From SAR92 clade bacterium H921 (lineage in GTDB: Bacteria; Pseudomonadota; Gammaproteobacteria; Pseudomonadales; Porticoccaceae), in the NCBI GenBank assembly GCA_025153755.1, contig JAOALD010000002.1, positions 310,001 to 374,000 on the forward strand: a stretch of DNA of 64,000 nucleotides, written 5' to 3'. The first letter of the stretch is position 1. Every line of letters begins with the position of its first letter. Below, piece after piece: positions 27,064 through 35,736 of this stretch. The translations under genes and the position numbers were made by a program. The notes under the pieces are model-generated. The model made no database searches. It had not been told where the DNA came from and saw only the letters and a list, made by a program, of their open reading frames with translations.

Positions 27064-27096
27064 TATGAAAAATTTAGTGAACATATGAAAAATTTA
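27064..27096 (+). repeat. 13-bp direct repeat creating a 7-codon mini-ORF at the wzx start
   Basis: TATGAAAAATTTA occurs at 27064-27076 and 27084-27096 (period 20). The first ATG (27065) opens MKNLVNI and stops at 27086-27088, overlapping the wzx ATG at 27085 (ATGA). It looks like a slippage duplication of the start region, or a coupled leader. Confidence 0.6.
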
Positions 27097-28326
27097 AATA
27101 TAACAGCAATACCTTATATATTTTCACAGGGGATGGTGACAGCTTCATCAGCCATAATTGTGCTTTTTTTATCATCCGAGGGTGACGTCTCCAATGTAGT
27201 AAAATTCGGAATTTATTTTTCTCTTTTAGCTATTTTACAATCTACACTATCACTTCGATATGAACTGGGGATTTATACTGATGGAGGGATCAATAAAAAA
27301 TTTGCTCTGTACACAGCAATAAAAAATAGTCTGTTAGTATCGATAATCATCGCTGTGGGCTTAACTGTGTTAAATTATTTAGGAGTTAATATCTGGAATT
27401 TTAATTTTATCGAAGCTTTATTAATTACCATTACCTGTTGTGTTGGTAATATTTCGATGGTGTTAAAACAGTACTATATAGCTAAAGGCCAGGTTAAAAC
27501 TGTTACAAGGGTCAATTTAATTTCGACAATTATGCTATTTCTAGCGTTGCTTAATGCCCATTTAATACCCTCACAGAAGGTGTTTTTAATATTCCTTTTC
27601 GTATATTTTATAATGTATTCAATTTTAATTATTCATTGGTTAGTTTCAGACAACCACAAAAAATATAACCAGAAGGATTACCGTAGCCAATTTATAAAAG
27701 GGTCAGATTTTATAAAGTTTTCTACACCCGGCTTACTTTTAAATGTATTGGCCCAGAACGTCATAATTCTTTACTTTGGTGTTATAAGTGATGCAGTTTC
27801 GCTGGCACAATTAGTGGTAATTATGAGAATAGTCTTTCTGCCTCTATCTTTAGTTTCGTTACCACTATCGCATCTTATATCTACTGAGGTAATGAACTAT
27901 ATGGCAAATGAAAAGGCGATTTTGATCTATTTATGTCAGGTCATTGGGGTTTTATTAGTTCTGACGCTCTCATATGTTTTTGCATTATTAGTCTTAGATG
28001 CACAGTGGTTGAAACTAGTTGGCATTGAAGAGCAGTATTGGGAAAGCTATGTTCCAATTTTAGCAATTTTAGCTTTTTTTCGGATGACGATATCGCCAGT
28101 GTCAAATATCCTAAATGTGTTAAAAAAAGAGCAAGTATTGTTTAATTTACAGTTGATAAACGCTTTAATTATAGGTGCATTGTTGTTTTTAGGTCCCCAA
28201 GATATAAAGCATGGCCTTCAGATCTATGTAATTGGCTCTGTGTTTTTCCAGGTTCTATGTTTATGGTTTATCTTAAAAGCATCCTATGGTTACGATCGCA
28301 GTTCAAATAAGCGAACCTTCCAGTGA
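27085..28326 (+). CDS. Polysaccharide flippase (Wzx-like)
   Basis: A very hydrophobic protein of 413 residues with about twelve predicted membrane spans, AT-rich codon use and many Ile/Leu/Phe. Layout and position fit a Wzx-type flippase that moves the undecaprenyl-linked repeat unit to the periplasm. The conserved sequence is weak, as is normal for Wzx, so the call rests on topology and on the adjacent Wzy-like gene. No strong ribosome site; an overlapping 7-codon frame precedes it. Confidence 0.72.
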   Translation: MKNLNITAIPYIFSQGMVTASSAIIVLFLSSEGDVSNVVKFGIYFSLLAILQSTLSLRYELGIYTDGGINKKFALYTAIKNSLLVSIIIAVGLTVLNYLGVNIWNFNFIEALLITITCCVGNISMVLKQYYIAKGQVKTVTRVNLISTIMLFLALLNAHLIPSQKVFLIFLFVYFIMYSILIIHWLVSDNHKKYNQKDYRSQFIKGSDFIKFSTPGLLLNVLAQNVIILYFGVISDAVSLAQLVVIMRIVFLPLSLVSLPLSHLISTEVMNYMANEKAILIYLCQVIGVLLVLTLSYVFALLVLDAQWLKLVGIEEQYWESYVPILAILAFFRMTISPVSNILNVLKKEQVLFNLQLINALIIGALLFLGPQDIKHGLQIYVIGSVFFQVLCLWFILKASYGYDRSSNKRTFQ

Positions 28327-28437
28327 CCTATATTAAGAATTTAATGTCATCAGCGCCCTATAGAGATTATTTTGTCTTTATTGCTATGTATGCTTATTTA
28401 AGGGGTTATAAGCATTAACTTAAACAGTTTTAATATT

Positions 28438-29523
28438 TTGAAATTGGGCTTTATAAGCTTATTTTTCATATCTATTTTCGTAATTCACCTTGCCGTAAGG
28501 CCGGATGAATTCGCTAGCTCGGCGTTTTGGTCGTCAATTGCCTTGACATTGCCAGCGTTGATATATGTTTTGATTCGCTCTCCACTTGGTGCGGATCAGC
28601 GTCCGCGCGGATTCTATACTAATCTAAGTTTACCAATTGCTGTGCTTATTTTTTGCTTAATTTCTTTTGCAGTTTTTAGTATTGATTTTAATAGTTTTAG
28701 GATCGTTAGATCTGTCTCAAGAGAGGAGGATCTATTTATACGAATTATTAATCTTCACTTGGTGCTTTTCTTTTTTGCTTGCGTTTATCGCTATTCTAAT
28801 AAATGGGTTTATAAAAATAAGGGGGGATTACTGCTTGTCTTGTGTCTTGTTCTTTCCCTTGGGATTGCTTACTTTGAGGGAAGACGGACTGCAGCGGTAA
28901 TTCCAATAATACTTATCGCAGTCTTCAGTCTTACTCAGGGATCTCCTATTTCAAAATCCTTATATAGAATTTTGTTTTTCTGTTCTGCTTTTGTGATCGT
29001 TTTTGCTGTTATTACTCTCATTAGATCACCAGATTTATCAATTGAATTTATTGTTAAGGCCATACTTTCTAGGCTGTTTAATCCCGGTTATATTATTCTC
29101 GAATTAATGTCCCAGCAAGACTACCAATTCTCGCCTGATACGATTTCTAACTCTGTACAGAGAATAGGATATGTATTTGGCATATCTGGATACGAAGGTA
29201 GCACCAATGAATTTGGTAGGTATTATGGTTTTATTTCATCTAGTAATTTTTTTGTTGGCATCAACCCCGGGATTGTTGTCGAGAGCTTTTTAAGTTTTGG
29301 TTGGTTTTATTTAATTCCTATTATTATATTTTTCGAATTAAGTTTTGCTATTTTGCATTTGTATAGAAAGTTGCTTTTTGGCTCCGATATATTTATAGCT
29401 ATCCTTGTTCTACATGGAATGCAGATGGAGATACCATATTTAGTAGGGTTATTGTTTAAGATTGCTCTTCTTGGGTTGTTGTTAAGATTGGTAGAGATAT
29501 ATATTCCAAGCCGTGTTAGGTAA
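28438..29523 (+). CDS. O-antigen/capsule polymerase-like membrane protein (Wzy-like)
   Basis: A polytopic membrane protein (about 361 residues, around ten spans) with no close sequence signature except EGRRTAAVIPI and a large loop, as expected for Wzy polymerases that join repeat units in the periplasm. The start is uncertain: the frame has no ATG or GTG near the 5' end. TTG 28438 has no ribosome site; AAGGGG (28399-28404) lies 9 nt before an in-frame ATT at 28414. AT-rich like the flippase. It may be wrongly swapped with another membrane role, but Wzx + Wzy between the sugar genes is the standard layout. Confidence 0.65.
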   Translation: MKLGFISLFFISIFVIHLAVRPDEFASSAFWSSIALTLPALIYVLIRSPLGADQRPRGFYTNLSLPIAVLIFCLISFAVFSIDFNSFRIVRSVSREEDLFIRIINLHLVLFFFACVYRYSNKWVYKNKGGLLLVLCLVLSLGIAYFEGRRTAAVIPIILIAVFSLTQGSPISKSLYRILFFCSAFVIVFAVITLIRSPDLSIEFIVKAILSRLFNPGYIILELMSQQDYQFSPDTISNSVQRIGYVFGISGYEGSTNEFGRYYGFISSSNFFVGINPGIVVESFLSFGWFYLIPIIIFFELSFAILHLYRKLLFGSDIFIAILVLHGMQMEIPYLVGLLFKIALLGLLLRLVEIYIPSRVR

Positions 29524-29535
29524 CGAGGTGTTTTT

Positions 29536-30618
29536 TTGAAGATAGTAACTATTATTGGCGCAAGGCCACAGTTTATTAAAGCGGCTGTTATCAGTCGTGA
29601 GTTCGCTCAGTACGGTGATATCGAGGAAATCATTGTTCATACGGGTCAACACTATGATAGCAATATGAGTGATATTTTTTTCGAGGAGATGTCAATTGCT
29701 ATGCCTAAATATCATCTAGGCATTGGCGGTTATTCTCAGGGGTCTATGACCGGTAAAATGATTGAAAAGCTCGAGGAAGTGCTAACTACTGAGGATCCCG
29801 ACTATATTCTTGTATATGGGGATACAAATTCAACACTGGCGGGAGCCATTGCGGCGACTAAACTCCATATCCCAATCATTCATATTGAAGCAGGCCTAAG
29901 GTCTTTTAATATGAACATGCCAGAAGAGGTAAATAGAATCTTGACTGATAGAGTAAGCTCTCTGCTTTTCTGTCCTACTCAGGAGGCTTATAAAAACCTA
30001 GAGGCAGAGGGATTAGAGCACTGGAAGTCCAAAGCCTTTGTATCTGGAGACGTGATGCAGGACGGTGCCTTTTTTTACGGTAACAAAGCCAAGCCACTGG
30101 ACCTCGATATGCGCAGTGACGATTTTGCTCTTTGTACCGTACATCGCGCCGAAAATACAAATAGCGAAGCTAGACTCAGGGAGATTTTTGCAGCTCTTAC
30201 CTTGCTTTCTAAAAAGTGCCAGATTGTTCTTCCACTACATCCGCGCACTAAAGCACAGCTGGCTGACTTTTGTATAGATATTCCTGAGGCGGTTAAGGTG
30301 ATAGAGCCTGTAGGATACCTACATATGATTTGGTTGATTAAAAACTGTTCGTTTGTCATAACCGATAGTGGTGGGCTGCAAAAAGAAGCGTTTTTCTTTT
30401 CAAAATATTGCATCACTCTGAGGGATGAAACCGAGTGGGTCGAGTTGGTGTCTGAGGGCGTAAATATTTTGACAGGGGCATCAAGAGCTAAAATCCTAGA
30501 CACATATGAACAATTTCGGGCTAAACCGCCGATAACATTCGATCAGTCTCTATACGGTGGGGGTTTAGCCTCCCAAAAAATAGTTCAGACAATTATTAAA
30601 GACTTTGAAACGATATGA
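29536..30618 (+). CDS. wecB: UDP-N-acetylglucosamine 2-epimerase family (WecB/WbpI-like)
   Basis: Non-hydrolysing UDP-HexNAc 2-epimerase, 360 residues. Signatures: VTIIGARPQFIKAAV, VHTGQHYDSNMSD, VYGDTNSTLAGA, HIEAGLRSFN, PEEVNRILTD, and the C-terminal DSGGLQKEAF. Given the wlbABC-like genes, its substrate is probably UDP-2,3-diacetamido-glucuronate, giving the manno form (WbpI/WlbD role); plain UDP-GlcNAc to UDP-ManNAc is the alternative. It uses a TTG start with GAGGTG 5 nt upstream. The WecG-like gene overlaps its stop by 4 nt. Confidence 0.88.
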   Translation: MKIVTIIGARPQFIKAAVISREFAQYGDIEEIIVHTGQHYDSNMSDIFFEEMSIAMPKYHLGIGGYSQGSMTGKMIEKLEEVLTTEDPDYILVYGDTNSTLAGAIAATKLHIPIIHIEAGLRSFNMNMPEEVNRILTDRVSSLLFCPTQEAYKNLEAEGLEHWKSKAFVSGDVMQDGAFFYGNKAKPLDLDMRSDDFALCTVHRAENTNSEARLREIFAALTLLSKKCQIVLPLHPRTKAQLADFCIDIPEAVKVIEPVGYLHMIWLIKNCSFVITDSGGLQKEAFFFSKYCITLRDETEWVELVSEGVNILTGASRAKILDTYEQFRAKPPITFDQSLYGGGLASQKIVQTIIKDFETI

Positions 30619-31334
30619 ACTTTCCTCGAATTTTGGGTTGTCCTTGCGCTCCAATTGACGATACCAGTATCTTTAATTTTTTCCGTAGTAATGTCGGTGA
30701 AAAAGGATATACCGTCGCAATTAATGCTGAGAAGATATTGAAGTATCAGACAGATATTGAATTGCAGGAGATTATTAACGGCTCCCTGTTACCGTATCCT
30801 GACGGCGCTGGAGCGGTTATCGGTCTGAGGTGGCTTCATAGTTTGCGTGCAGAAAAGATTAATATGCCCATATTATCCTTAGAGTATGCGAACCAAAATT
30901 ATGTCAAAACATTTATCGTAGGGGCTTCCGAAGAGGTACATGATGCTGCAATTAAGGTGATTAGACAAAGGTATCCAAATATTCATTTAGTCGGCCATAT
31001 GCATGGATTTAGTTCCAAAGAGTTGATGTTGGATAATATTACCTCTGCTCGCCCTGCGTTGGTTCTTCTTGCATTGGGGTCGCCACGGCAAGAAAAATTC
31101 GCTGCACAACTGCTGGAACGTATAGATTCTGGCATTATTATTGGCTGTGGCGGTGCGTTAGATATCCTCGCAGGAAAGATTAAAAGAGCGCCAAAGTTGT
31201 TTATTGACAATAACATGGAGTGGGCCTTTAGAGTGATTCAGGAGCCTTGGAGGCTTCGGCGAGTGTTGTTTCTTCCCAATTTTCTATTAGCGCTTTCGCT
31301 GGAAGTTGTGCGGAGCTGGTTTAGTAAAACCTAG
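30615..31334 (+). CDS. WecG/TagA/CpsF-family glycosyltransferase (GT26)
   Basis: A cytoplasmic-face glycosyltransferase of 239 residues. The family motifs are visible: TVAINAEKI, LPYPDGAGAVIGLRWL (catalytic Asp region), FIVGASEEV, LALGSPRQEKF and GCGGALDILAGKIKRAP. WecG transfers ManNAcA to GlcNAc-PP-undecaprenol; here the donor is likely the diacetamido-mannuronate made by the upstream enzymes. It is the only polymer glycosyltransferase besides the initiating enzyme in the locus. ATGA overlap with the epimerase. Confidence 0.88.
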   Translation: MNFPRILGCPCAPIDDTSIFNFFRSNVGEKGYTVAINAEKILKYQTDIELQEIINGSLLPYPDGAGAVIGLRWLHSLRAEKINMPILSLEYANQNYVKTFIVGASEEVHDAAIKVIRQRYPNIHLVGHMHGFSSKELMLDNITSARPALVLLALGSPRQEKFAAQLLERIDSGIIIGCGGALDILAGKIKRAPKLFIDNNMEWAFRVIQEPWRLRRVLFLPNFLLALSLEVVRSWFSKT

Positions 31335-31634
31335 CGACTAAAACATAAGTTTTTTAGCTACCTCATCGAGATCGAAACTGTATGCAAATCGCAACAAGAT
31401 CGTTGATTGGACTCTGTGAGCTGCCGCAGACCAAGAGCCACAATGACCCCAGGTGTATTGTGATTAGTCGGTCAGCAGCATAATGGCGTAATAGAACAGT
31501 CGTACAGACGATCAAGGATCTGCATTGTTGTCTATAAATTAGGCTACATTTTCCCTTAGGCAAGGTGCTAGAGAGGTTGTCGAGTCAAGTGCTGGTGAAG
31601 TGAAGATTTCGCGCCAGATAGTGAAGCGCAAACA
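31335..31634 (+). other. Intergenic region after the polysaccharide locus
   Basis: 300 bases between the last polysaccharide gene and the palindromic terminator. I see no gene or RNA structure; short frames on the minus strand lack start signals. Confidence 0.5.
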
Positions 31635-31664
31635 ATAAAGGGCCGCATATATGCGGCCCTTTAT
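31635..31664 (-). terminator. Palindromic terminator after tRNA-Asn
   Basis: A perfect 30-base palindrome (AAAGGGCCGCAT arms) lies 6 bases beyond the tRNA 3' end on the minus strand, where TTTATTGTTT follows. It should end the tRNA-Asn transcript and, being symmetric, could also stop plus-strand read-through from the polysaccharide operon. Confidence 0.8.
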
Positions 31665-31670
31665 CTTGTA

Positions 31671-31746
31671 TGGCTCCGACTGCTGGGCTCGAACCAGCGA
31701 CCCAATGATTAACAGTCATTTGCTCTACCAACTGAGCTAAGTCGGA
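31671..31746 (-). tRNA. tRNA-Asn (anticodon GTT)
   Basis: 76 nt on the minus strand with acceptor TCCGACT/AGTCGGA, D-arm GCTC/GAGC, anticodon loop CTGTTAA (GTT), T-arm GCTGG/CCAGC with TTCGAGC loop, and encoded CCA (31671-31673). Confidence 0.96.
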
Positions 31747-31771
31747 ATTGTGTAGCGTCTTGGTGGCGGGC

Positions 31772-31800
31772 ATTTTATGAGCCTTGCGATAAGGAGTCAA
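31772..31800 (-). promoter_or_regulatory. Sigma-70 promoter of tRNA-Asn
   Basis: Minus strand: TTGACT (31795-31800), 17 bases, TAAAAT (31772-31777), then a GCCCGCC discriminator like that at the tRNA-Leu promoter. Expected start is about 20 nt before the tRNA. Confidence 0.8.
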
Positions 31801-31987
31801 TAGCTTCGCAGTACGATCTTTCATGGATTTATAGTCTGGGATCATTTATTTAGCTGTGGCTTGCAGACAAAGCCAAATCGACTAAACTAATGATTTACTC
31901 AATCTCAGTTCCGGTTCACGGTACTATTAGTTTAATGTGCCGCCCAGGCATCAATTTAGTGGGATATTTTCAGAGGTGAAATATTTA

Positions 31988-32683
31988 GTGATTACTTACA
32001 AACAGGCGTTAATCCTTGTTCTCTCCTTGACTACTATGCTTCTGCCTAGCGCTATGGCATTGCCAGCAGACAAGCAGCAGGCAGAAGAACAGCGGGTAGA
32101 GAACCAATTTGCACCTCTGTTTGAGGCCATAACCGAGCAGTTGTCGACGCGCCAAGCCTATTTTATGGCTGATCCAGTTGCATATCACCTGTTTATAGAC
32201 CGTCATGTTAGGTCTCTATGGGACACAGAGTCGACTACTAGTGCGTTGATTGGCAAGGCCCAATTTATGTCGCTGAGCCCGCAAAATAAGCAGGCGTTGA
32301 TCGCGGCAGTAGACAATACATTGCTGCGCTATGCCTTTGAGGGGCTCGAGTATTACGGTGGACAAGCATTTGAGGTAGTTGATGTGGCGGTGAATCAGAC
32401 CGCAACCTTGGGATGGGTGCAGGTTTTGATGGAGTCGCCAATAATTCCTGATCTACATCTAGATTTACTGATTAAACGTACACCTCAAGGACAATGGAGT
32501 GGAGTTGATGTCCGCTTTAAAGGTATTACCTACGTGTCGATTAAAAAGCATGAGTTTCGCCAGATTATTGAACAGCAGGGTATGATTGGATTAATCGAGT
32601 CCCTAGAGGCTAAAAATAGTGAGTACTTCAAAGATATCTGTGCTTTGGCACCTGCAACCATTAAAGGCAATGCTCCTTGTTAA
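31988..32683 (+). CDS. MlaC/Ttg2D-like periplasmic phospholipid-binding protein
   Basis: An exported protein of 231 residues that matches the MlaC/toluene-tolerance Ttg2 family: an all-helical start ([19 protein letters not shown]), then an NTF2-like sheet with [30 protein letters not shown], and the typical ending [22 protein letters not shown]. Signal peptide about residues 1-24 (MALP cleavage region). Start set at GTG 31988, with AGAGGTGA 8 nt upstream; earlier GTGs at 31937 and 31976 are in frame but have poor sites. The rest of an mla operon is absent; this is a lone copy abutting uvrB, so a role other than Mla transport is possible. Confidence 0.75.
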   Translation: MITYKQALILVLSLTTMLLPSAMALPADKQQAEEQRVENQFAPLFEAITEQLSTRQAYFMADPVAYHLFIDRHVRSLWDTESTTSALIGKAQFMSLSPQNKQALIAAVDNTLLRYAFEGLEYYGGQAFEVVDVAVNQTATLGWVQVLMESPIIPDLHLDLLIKRTPQGQWSGVDVRFKGITYVSIKKHEFRQIIEQQGMIGLIESLEAKNSEYFKDICALAPATIKGNAPC

Positions 32684-34713
32684 GCCCCAGTAAAATTAGT
32701 GCCATTCGGCCCTTTAAAGTTGTCAGTAGTTACTCTCCAGCTGGCGATCAGCCAACTGCCATCAAGGAACTGGTAGCTGGCTTAGAAAATGGCCTATCTG
32801 GCCAGACGCTTCTGGGGGTGACTGGGTCTGGCAAGACCTTCACTGTTGCCAAGGTAATTGAAGAGGTCCAGCGACCAACGATTGTCTTGGCGCACAATAA
32901 AACGCTGGCTGCTCAGCTATACGGTGAGTTTAAGGGTTTTTTCCCCAATAACGCAGTTGAGTATTTTGTTTCTTACTACGACTACTTTCAGCCTGAAGCT
33001 TACGTACCCTCTTCCGATACATTTATCGAAAAAGACGCCTCGGTCAATCAGCATATTGAGCAGATGCGGCTGTCTGCAACCAAGTCTTTGATCGAGCGTA
33101 AGGATGTTATTGTTGTGGCCACTGTTTCAGCCATTTATGGCTTGGGTGACCCAAAGTCGTATTTAAAGATGGTTCTGCATCTGTCTCGTGGCGAGCAGAT
33201 TGGCCAGAGGGATATTGTTCGGCGCCTTGCAGAACTGCAATACAAACGTAATGACATTGATTTCGACCGCTCTTCGTATCGTGTGCGCGGAGACGTAATT
33301 GATATTTATCCGGCTGACTCAGACTATGAGGCGTTACGCGTTGAGTTATTTGATGATGAAATTGAAAACCTCACCTTATTTGACCCCTTAACCGGTGAAG
33401 TGCTACGCAAAATTCCACGTATGACGATCTACCCTAAGTCCCATTACGTGACACCCCGCGACAAGGTTGTGGATGCTGCTGATCAAATCCAAGAAGAATT
33501 AGTTGTTCGGCTAGAACAGCTGCGCTCAGTCGACAAATTGGTTGAAGCACAGCGCCTCGGGGAGCGGGTTCGCTATGACACCGAGATGATGCGTGAATTG
33601 GGTTACTGTAATGGTATCGAGAACTATTCCCGTTACCTTTCAGGCCGGGGCCCAGGTGAGCCACCACCTACGTTGTTCGATTATCTGCCGGACAATGCAC
33701 TGATGATTATCGATGAATCCCATGTGTCTGTGCCGCAGCTAGGCGCCATGTATAAAGGTGATCGCTCGCGCAAAGAGACTTTGGTCGAATATGGATTTCG
33801 CCTGCCCTCAGCGCTTGATAATCGCCCCCTACGCTTTGATGAATGGGAGGCGCTAGCTCCGCAGATGATTTTTGTATCGGCCACACCAAGCCGTTACGAA
33901 GAGGCTAATGCGGGGCAGATTGTGGAGCAGGTGGTAAGACCCACTGGGTTAATCGATCCTGAGATTGAAATTCGCTCGGCACTTACACAGGTAGACGATG
34001 TTTTATCGGAGATTCGGACCCGAACTGTTAATAACGAACGGGTTCTGATAACTGTATTAACCAAGCGTATGGCCGAGGACTTAACCGAGTATTTAGATGA
34101 GCACGGAGTGCGTGTGCGCTACCTGCATTCGGATGTAGATACCGTTGAGCGTGTAGAGATCATTCGAGACCTGCGACTTGGGGAGTTTGATGTACTGGTG
34201 GGTATCAACCTGCTGCGAGAAGGCTTAGACATGCCAGAGGTATCTCTGGTCACTATCTTTGATGCTGATAAAGAAGGTTTCTTGCGCTCCGAGCAGTCTT
34301 TAATTCAAACCATTGGTCGTGCCGCGCGGCATCTCAATGGCAAAGCGATTCTTTACGCGGATAAAATTACCGGCTCGATGCAGCGCGCCATCGATGAGAC
34401 TAACCGTCGCCGAGCGGTGCAGGTTGCTCACAATACAAAACATGATATTACGCCGACCAGTATCAGCAAGGGTATTAAAGATATCATGGAGGGAGCCTAT
34501 GCTGCTACCGGGCAGAATAGACGTGATCGAGAGGCGGCAGAATCGGCGGCGGCCTACAAGATAAATAGCCCTGAACCGATTAAAGATATCGCTAAGGAAA
34601 TCAAACGTCTTGAAGAGAAGATGCATCTGCATGCCCGCAACCTAGAATTTGAAGATGCGGCCAAAACGAGAGATATCTTGACTCAGTTGCGTGCCAAAAG
34701 CTTGGCTTCCTAG
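32677..34713 (+). CDS. uvrB: Excinuclease ABC subunit B
   Basis: The damage-verifying helicase-like subunit of nucleotide excision repair. 678 residues with Walker A GVTGSGKT (47-54), the beta-hairpin region [22 protein letters not shown] (Walker B), motif VSATPS, the helicase motifs [16 protein letters not shown] and QTIGRAARH, and a C-terminal UVR domain ([21 protein letters not shown]) that contacts UvrC. It starts with TTG at 32677, overlapping the previous stop by 7 nt; AAAGG is about 9 nt upstream. No ATG is available before the conserved [14 protein letters not shown]. Confidence 0.97.
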   Translation: MLSPSKISAIRPFKVVSSYSPAGDQPTAIKELVAGLENGLSGQTLLGVTGSGKTFTVAKVIEEVQRPTIVLAHNKTLAAQLYGEFKGFFPNNAVEYFVSYYDYFQPEAYVPSSDTFIEKDASVNQHIEQMRLSATKSLIERKDVIVVATVSAIYGLGDPKSYLKMVLHLSRGEQIGQRDIVRRLAELQYKRNDIDFDRSSYRVRGDVIDIYPADSDYEALRVELFDDEIENLTLFDPLTGEVLRKIPRMTIYPKSHYVTPRDKVVDAADQIQEELVVRLEQLRSVDKLVEAQRLGERVRYDTEMMRELGYCNGIENYSRYLSGRGPGEPPPTLFDYLPDNALMIIDESHVSVPQLGAMYKGDRSRKETLVEYGFRLPSALDNRPLRFDEWEALAPQMIFVSATPSRYEEANAGQIVEQVVRPTGLIDPEIEIRSALTQVDDVLSEIRTRTVNNERVLITVLTKRMAEDLTEYLDEHGVRVRYLHSDVDTVERVEIIRDLRLGEFDVLVGINLLREGLDMPEVSLVTIFDADKEGFLRSEQSLIQTIGRAARHLNGKAILYADKITGSMQRAIDETNRRRAVQVAHNTKHDITPTSISKGIKDIMEGAYAATGQNRRDREAAESAAAYKINSPEPIKDIAKEIKRLEEKMHLHARNLEFEDAAKTRDILTQLRAKSLAS

Positions 34714-34760
34714 GTTTTTTATCAGCAACTAAGCCTTTAGTATTAGCCGTTCAGCGCTAT

Positions 34761-34788
34761 TTGAATGCGCATTATGTTTGGGTACCAT
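34761..34788 (+). promoter_or_regulatory. Candidate promoter of the Csr/Rsm-type RNA
   Basis: TTGAAT (34761-34766), 16 bases, TACCAT (34783-34788). It would start transcription near 34795, just before the first GGA motif. I looked for the GacA box (TGTAAG-N6-CTTACA) upstream and found only a weak CTAAGCCTTTAG palindrome. Confidence 0.45.
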
Positions 34789-34794
34789 ATCGGC

Positions 34795-35075
34795 GCTTTC
34801 AGGATGAAATGCACCTAGGAAGGCTTCATCAAGGATGATGACCTAATAAGGATATTTGCAGGTATTGGATACTGAGCCTTCCGGGATTAAAGTTGGGTTG
34901 ACAGTAGTAGTAGGGACGCTATTTCTAGTAAACGGAGATACTGTATTTAAATCCAACTGAGTGTGTGGCACTACTTTCGGGATGAGAGTAATTAGAGAGG
35001 AGCTATCAGGGATGATTAGTTAATAGGGATTTTAACCAACAGTAGACGTTGATCCTCTCTAATGGTGCCTCATTT
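34795..35075 (+). ncRNA. Candidate CsrB/RsmZ-type regulatory RNA (CsrA/RsmA sponge)
   Basis: An ORF-free stretch holds twelve GGA triplets in about 230 bases, the first six spaced 15-17 nt apart (34802, 34818, 34833, 34850, 34867, 34884) and others at 34914, 34934, 34980, 34999, 35010 and 35027. Several sit in hairpin loops: TCATC-AAGGAT-GATGA (34826-34841), ACTTTC-GGGAT-GAGAGT (34973-34989), CTATC-AGGGAT-GATTAG (35003-35019), GTTAA-TAGGGATT-TTAAC (35019-35036). Motifs such as TCAGGATGA and TCAAGGATGA match the known CsrA/RsmA recognition element (A/CANGGA in a loop). An 11-bp arm pair (34991-35001 with 35053-35063) and a T-run at 35070-35075 close the 3' end. Such RNAs titrate CsrA and switch on biofilm, motility and secondary metabolism. 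The ends are estimates. Confidence 0.72.
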
Positions 35076-35350
35076 TTAATAGATTCAATTCCCCAAACCC
35101 TACATTAATTAGCGTAAGGTAGGTTTTCATTGCTACAGGTACCTACGAGCTTATTGGCTAAGGGATTCTAGCCTAGTCAATTAGATCGCTAACAAATCAC
35201 TTGATTTCAGCCAGAGTTATCTCAAATTGTCGCCTGTCATTGACTGGTTAATAATTTACCAATACTGGGGTGAGACGAATATTCTAGGTTGTGGCTAATT
35301 GTGGTTGTCCCTGATACAGGGGACGTGTAAAATGCCAACTCGGGAGCAAT
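35076..35350 (+). other. Spacer before tRNA-Val
   Basis: 275 bases with no ORF I can support; only the tRNA-Val promoter near its 3' end is recognisable. Confidence 0.4.
35305..35333 (+). promoter_or_regulatory. Promoter of tRNA-Val
   Basis: TTGTCC (35305-35310), 17 bases, TAAAAT (35328-35333), followed by GCC. The -10 and discriminator match those at tRNA-Asn. Transcription would start at the flanking inverted repeat, about 10 nt before the tRNA. Confidence 0.65.
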
Positions 35351-35437
35351 AGGAGCATAGCTCAGTTGGTTAGAGCGCCATCATGACATGGTGGATGTCC
35401 GCAGTTCGAGTCTGCGTGTTCCTACCCGCTCCCGAGT
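35338..35437 (+). repeat. 10-bp inverted repeat enclosing tRNA-Val
   Basis: ACTCGGGAGC (35338-35347) and GCTCCCGAGT (35428-35437) are perfect inverted copies, 3 bases outside each end of the tRNA body. In a precursor they would extend the acceptor stem. Confidence 0.75.
35351..35424 (+). tRNA. tRNA-Val (anticodon GAC)
   Basis: Folds as a tRNA: acceptor AGGAGCA/TGTTCCT (one G-U), D-arm GCTC/GAGC, anticodon stem CCATC/GGTGG with loop ATGACAT (GAC), variable ATGTC, T-arm CGCAG/CTGCG with TTCGAGT, discriminator A. The 3' end is followed by CCC, not CCA, so CCA must be added after transcription, unlike the other two tRNAs here. Confidence 0.88.
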
Positions 35438-35736
35438 GAAATCTTTTAATGAAGGTCAGTATTGGGCTCACCTAAGGGCCTGTCCAAGGGCCAGGGCCTT
35501 AATCAGTGATACTCTCGATTCCGCTTAGCCGCTCTGCTGGGGCCTAATATAATTCAAGATTGCTCTTTTCACTTTTTTCTTTTATTACTTTCTACCAACC
35601 TCAAATCATTTGTGACCTTACCTTTGTTTAGCGTGAGACCCTATTCTCGTTTTATAAATATCTGCCTTCTATAAATTATTTACTGTGTTTAACTGATTTT
35701 CTCAGGGATGTTTATTTACATGCGGCGAGTTAATGG

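Noticed and set aside
34714-34760. GacA box upstream of the Csr/Rsm-type RNA
   Set aside because: Only a weak CTAAGCCTTTAG palindrome is present, which does not match TGTAAG-N6-CTTACA well.
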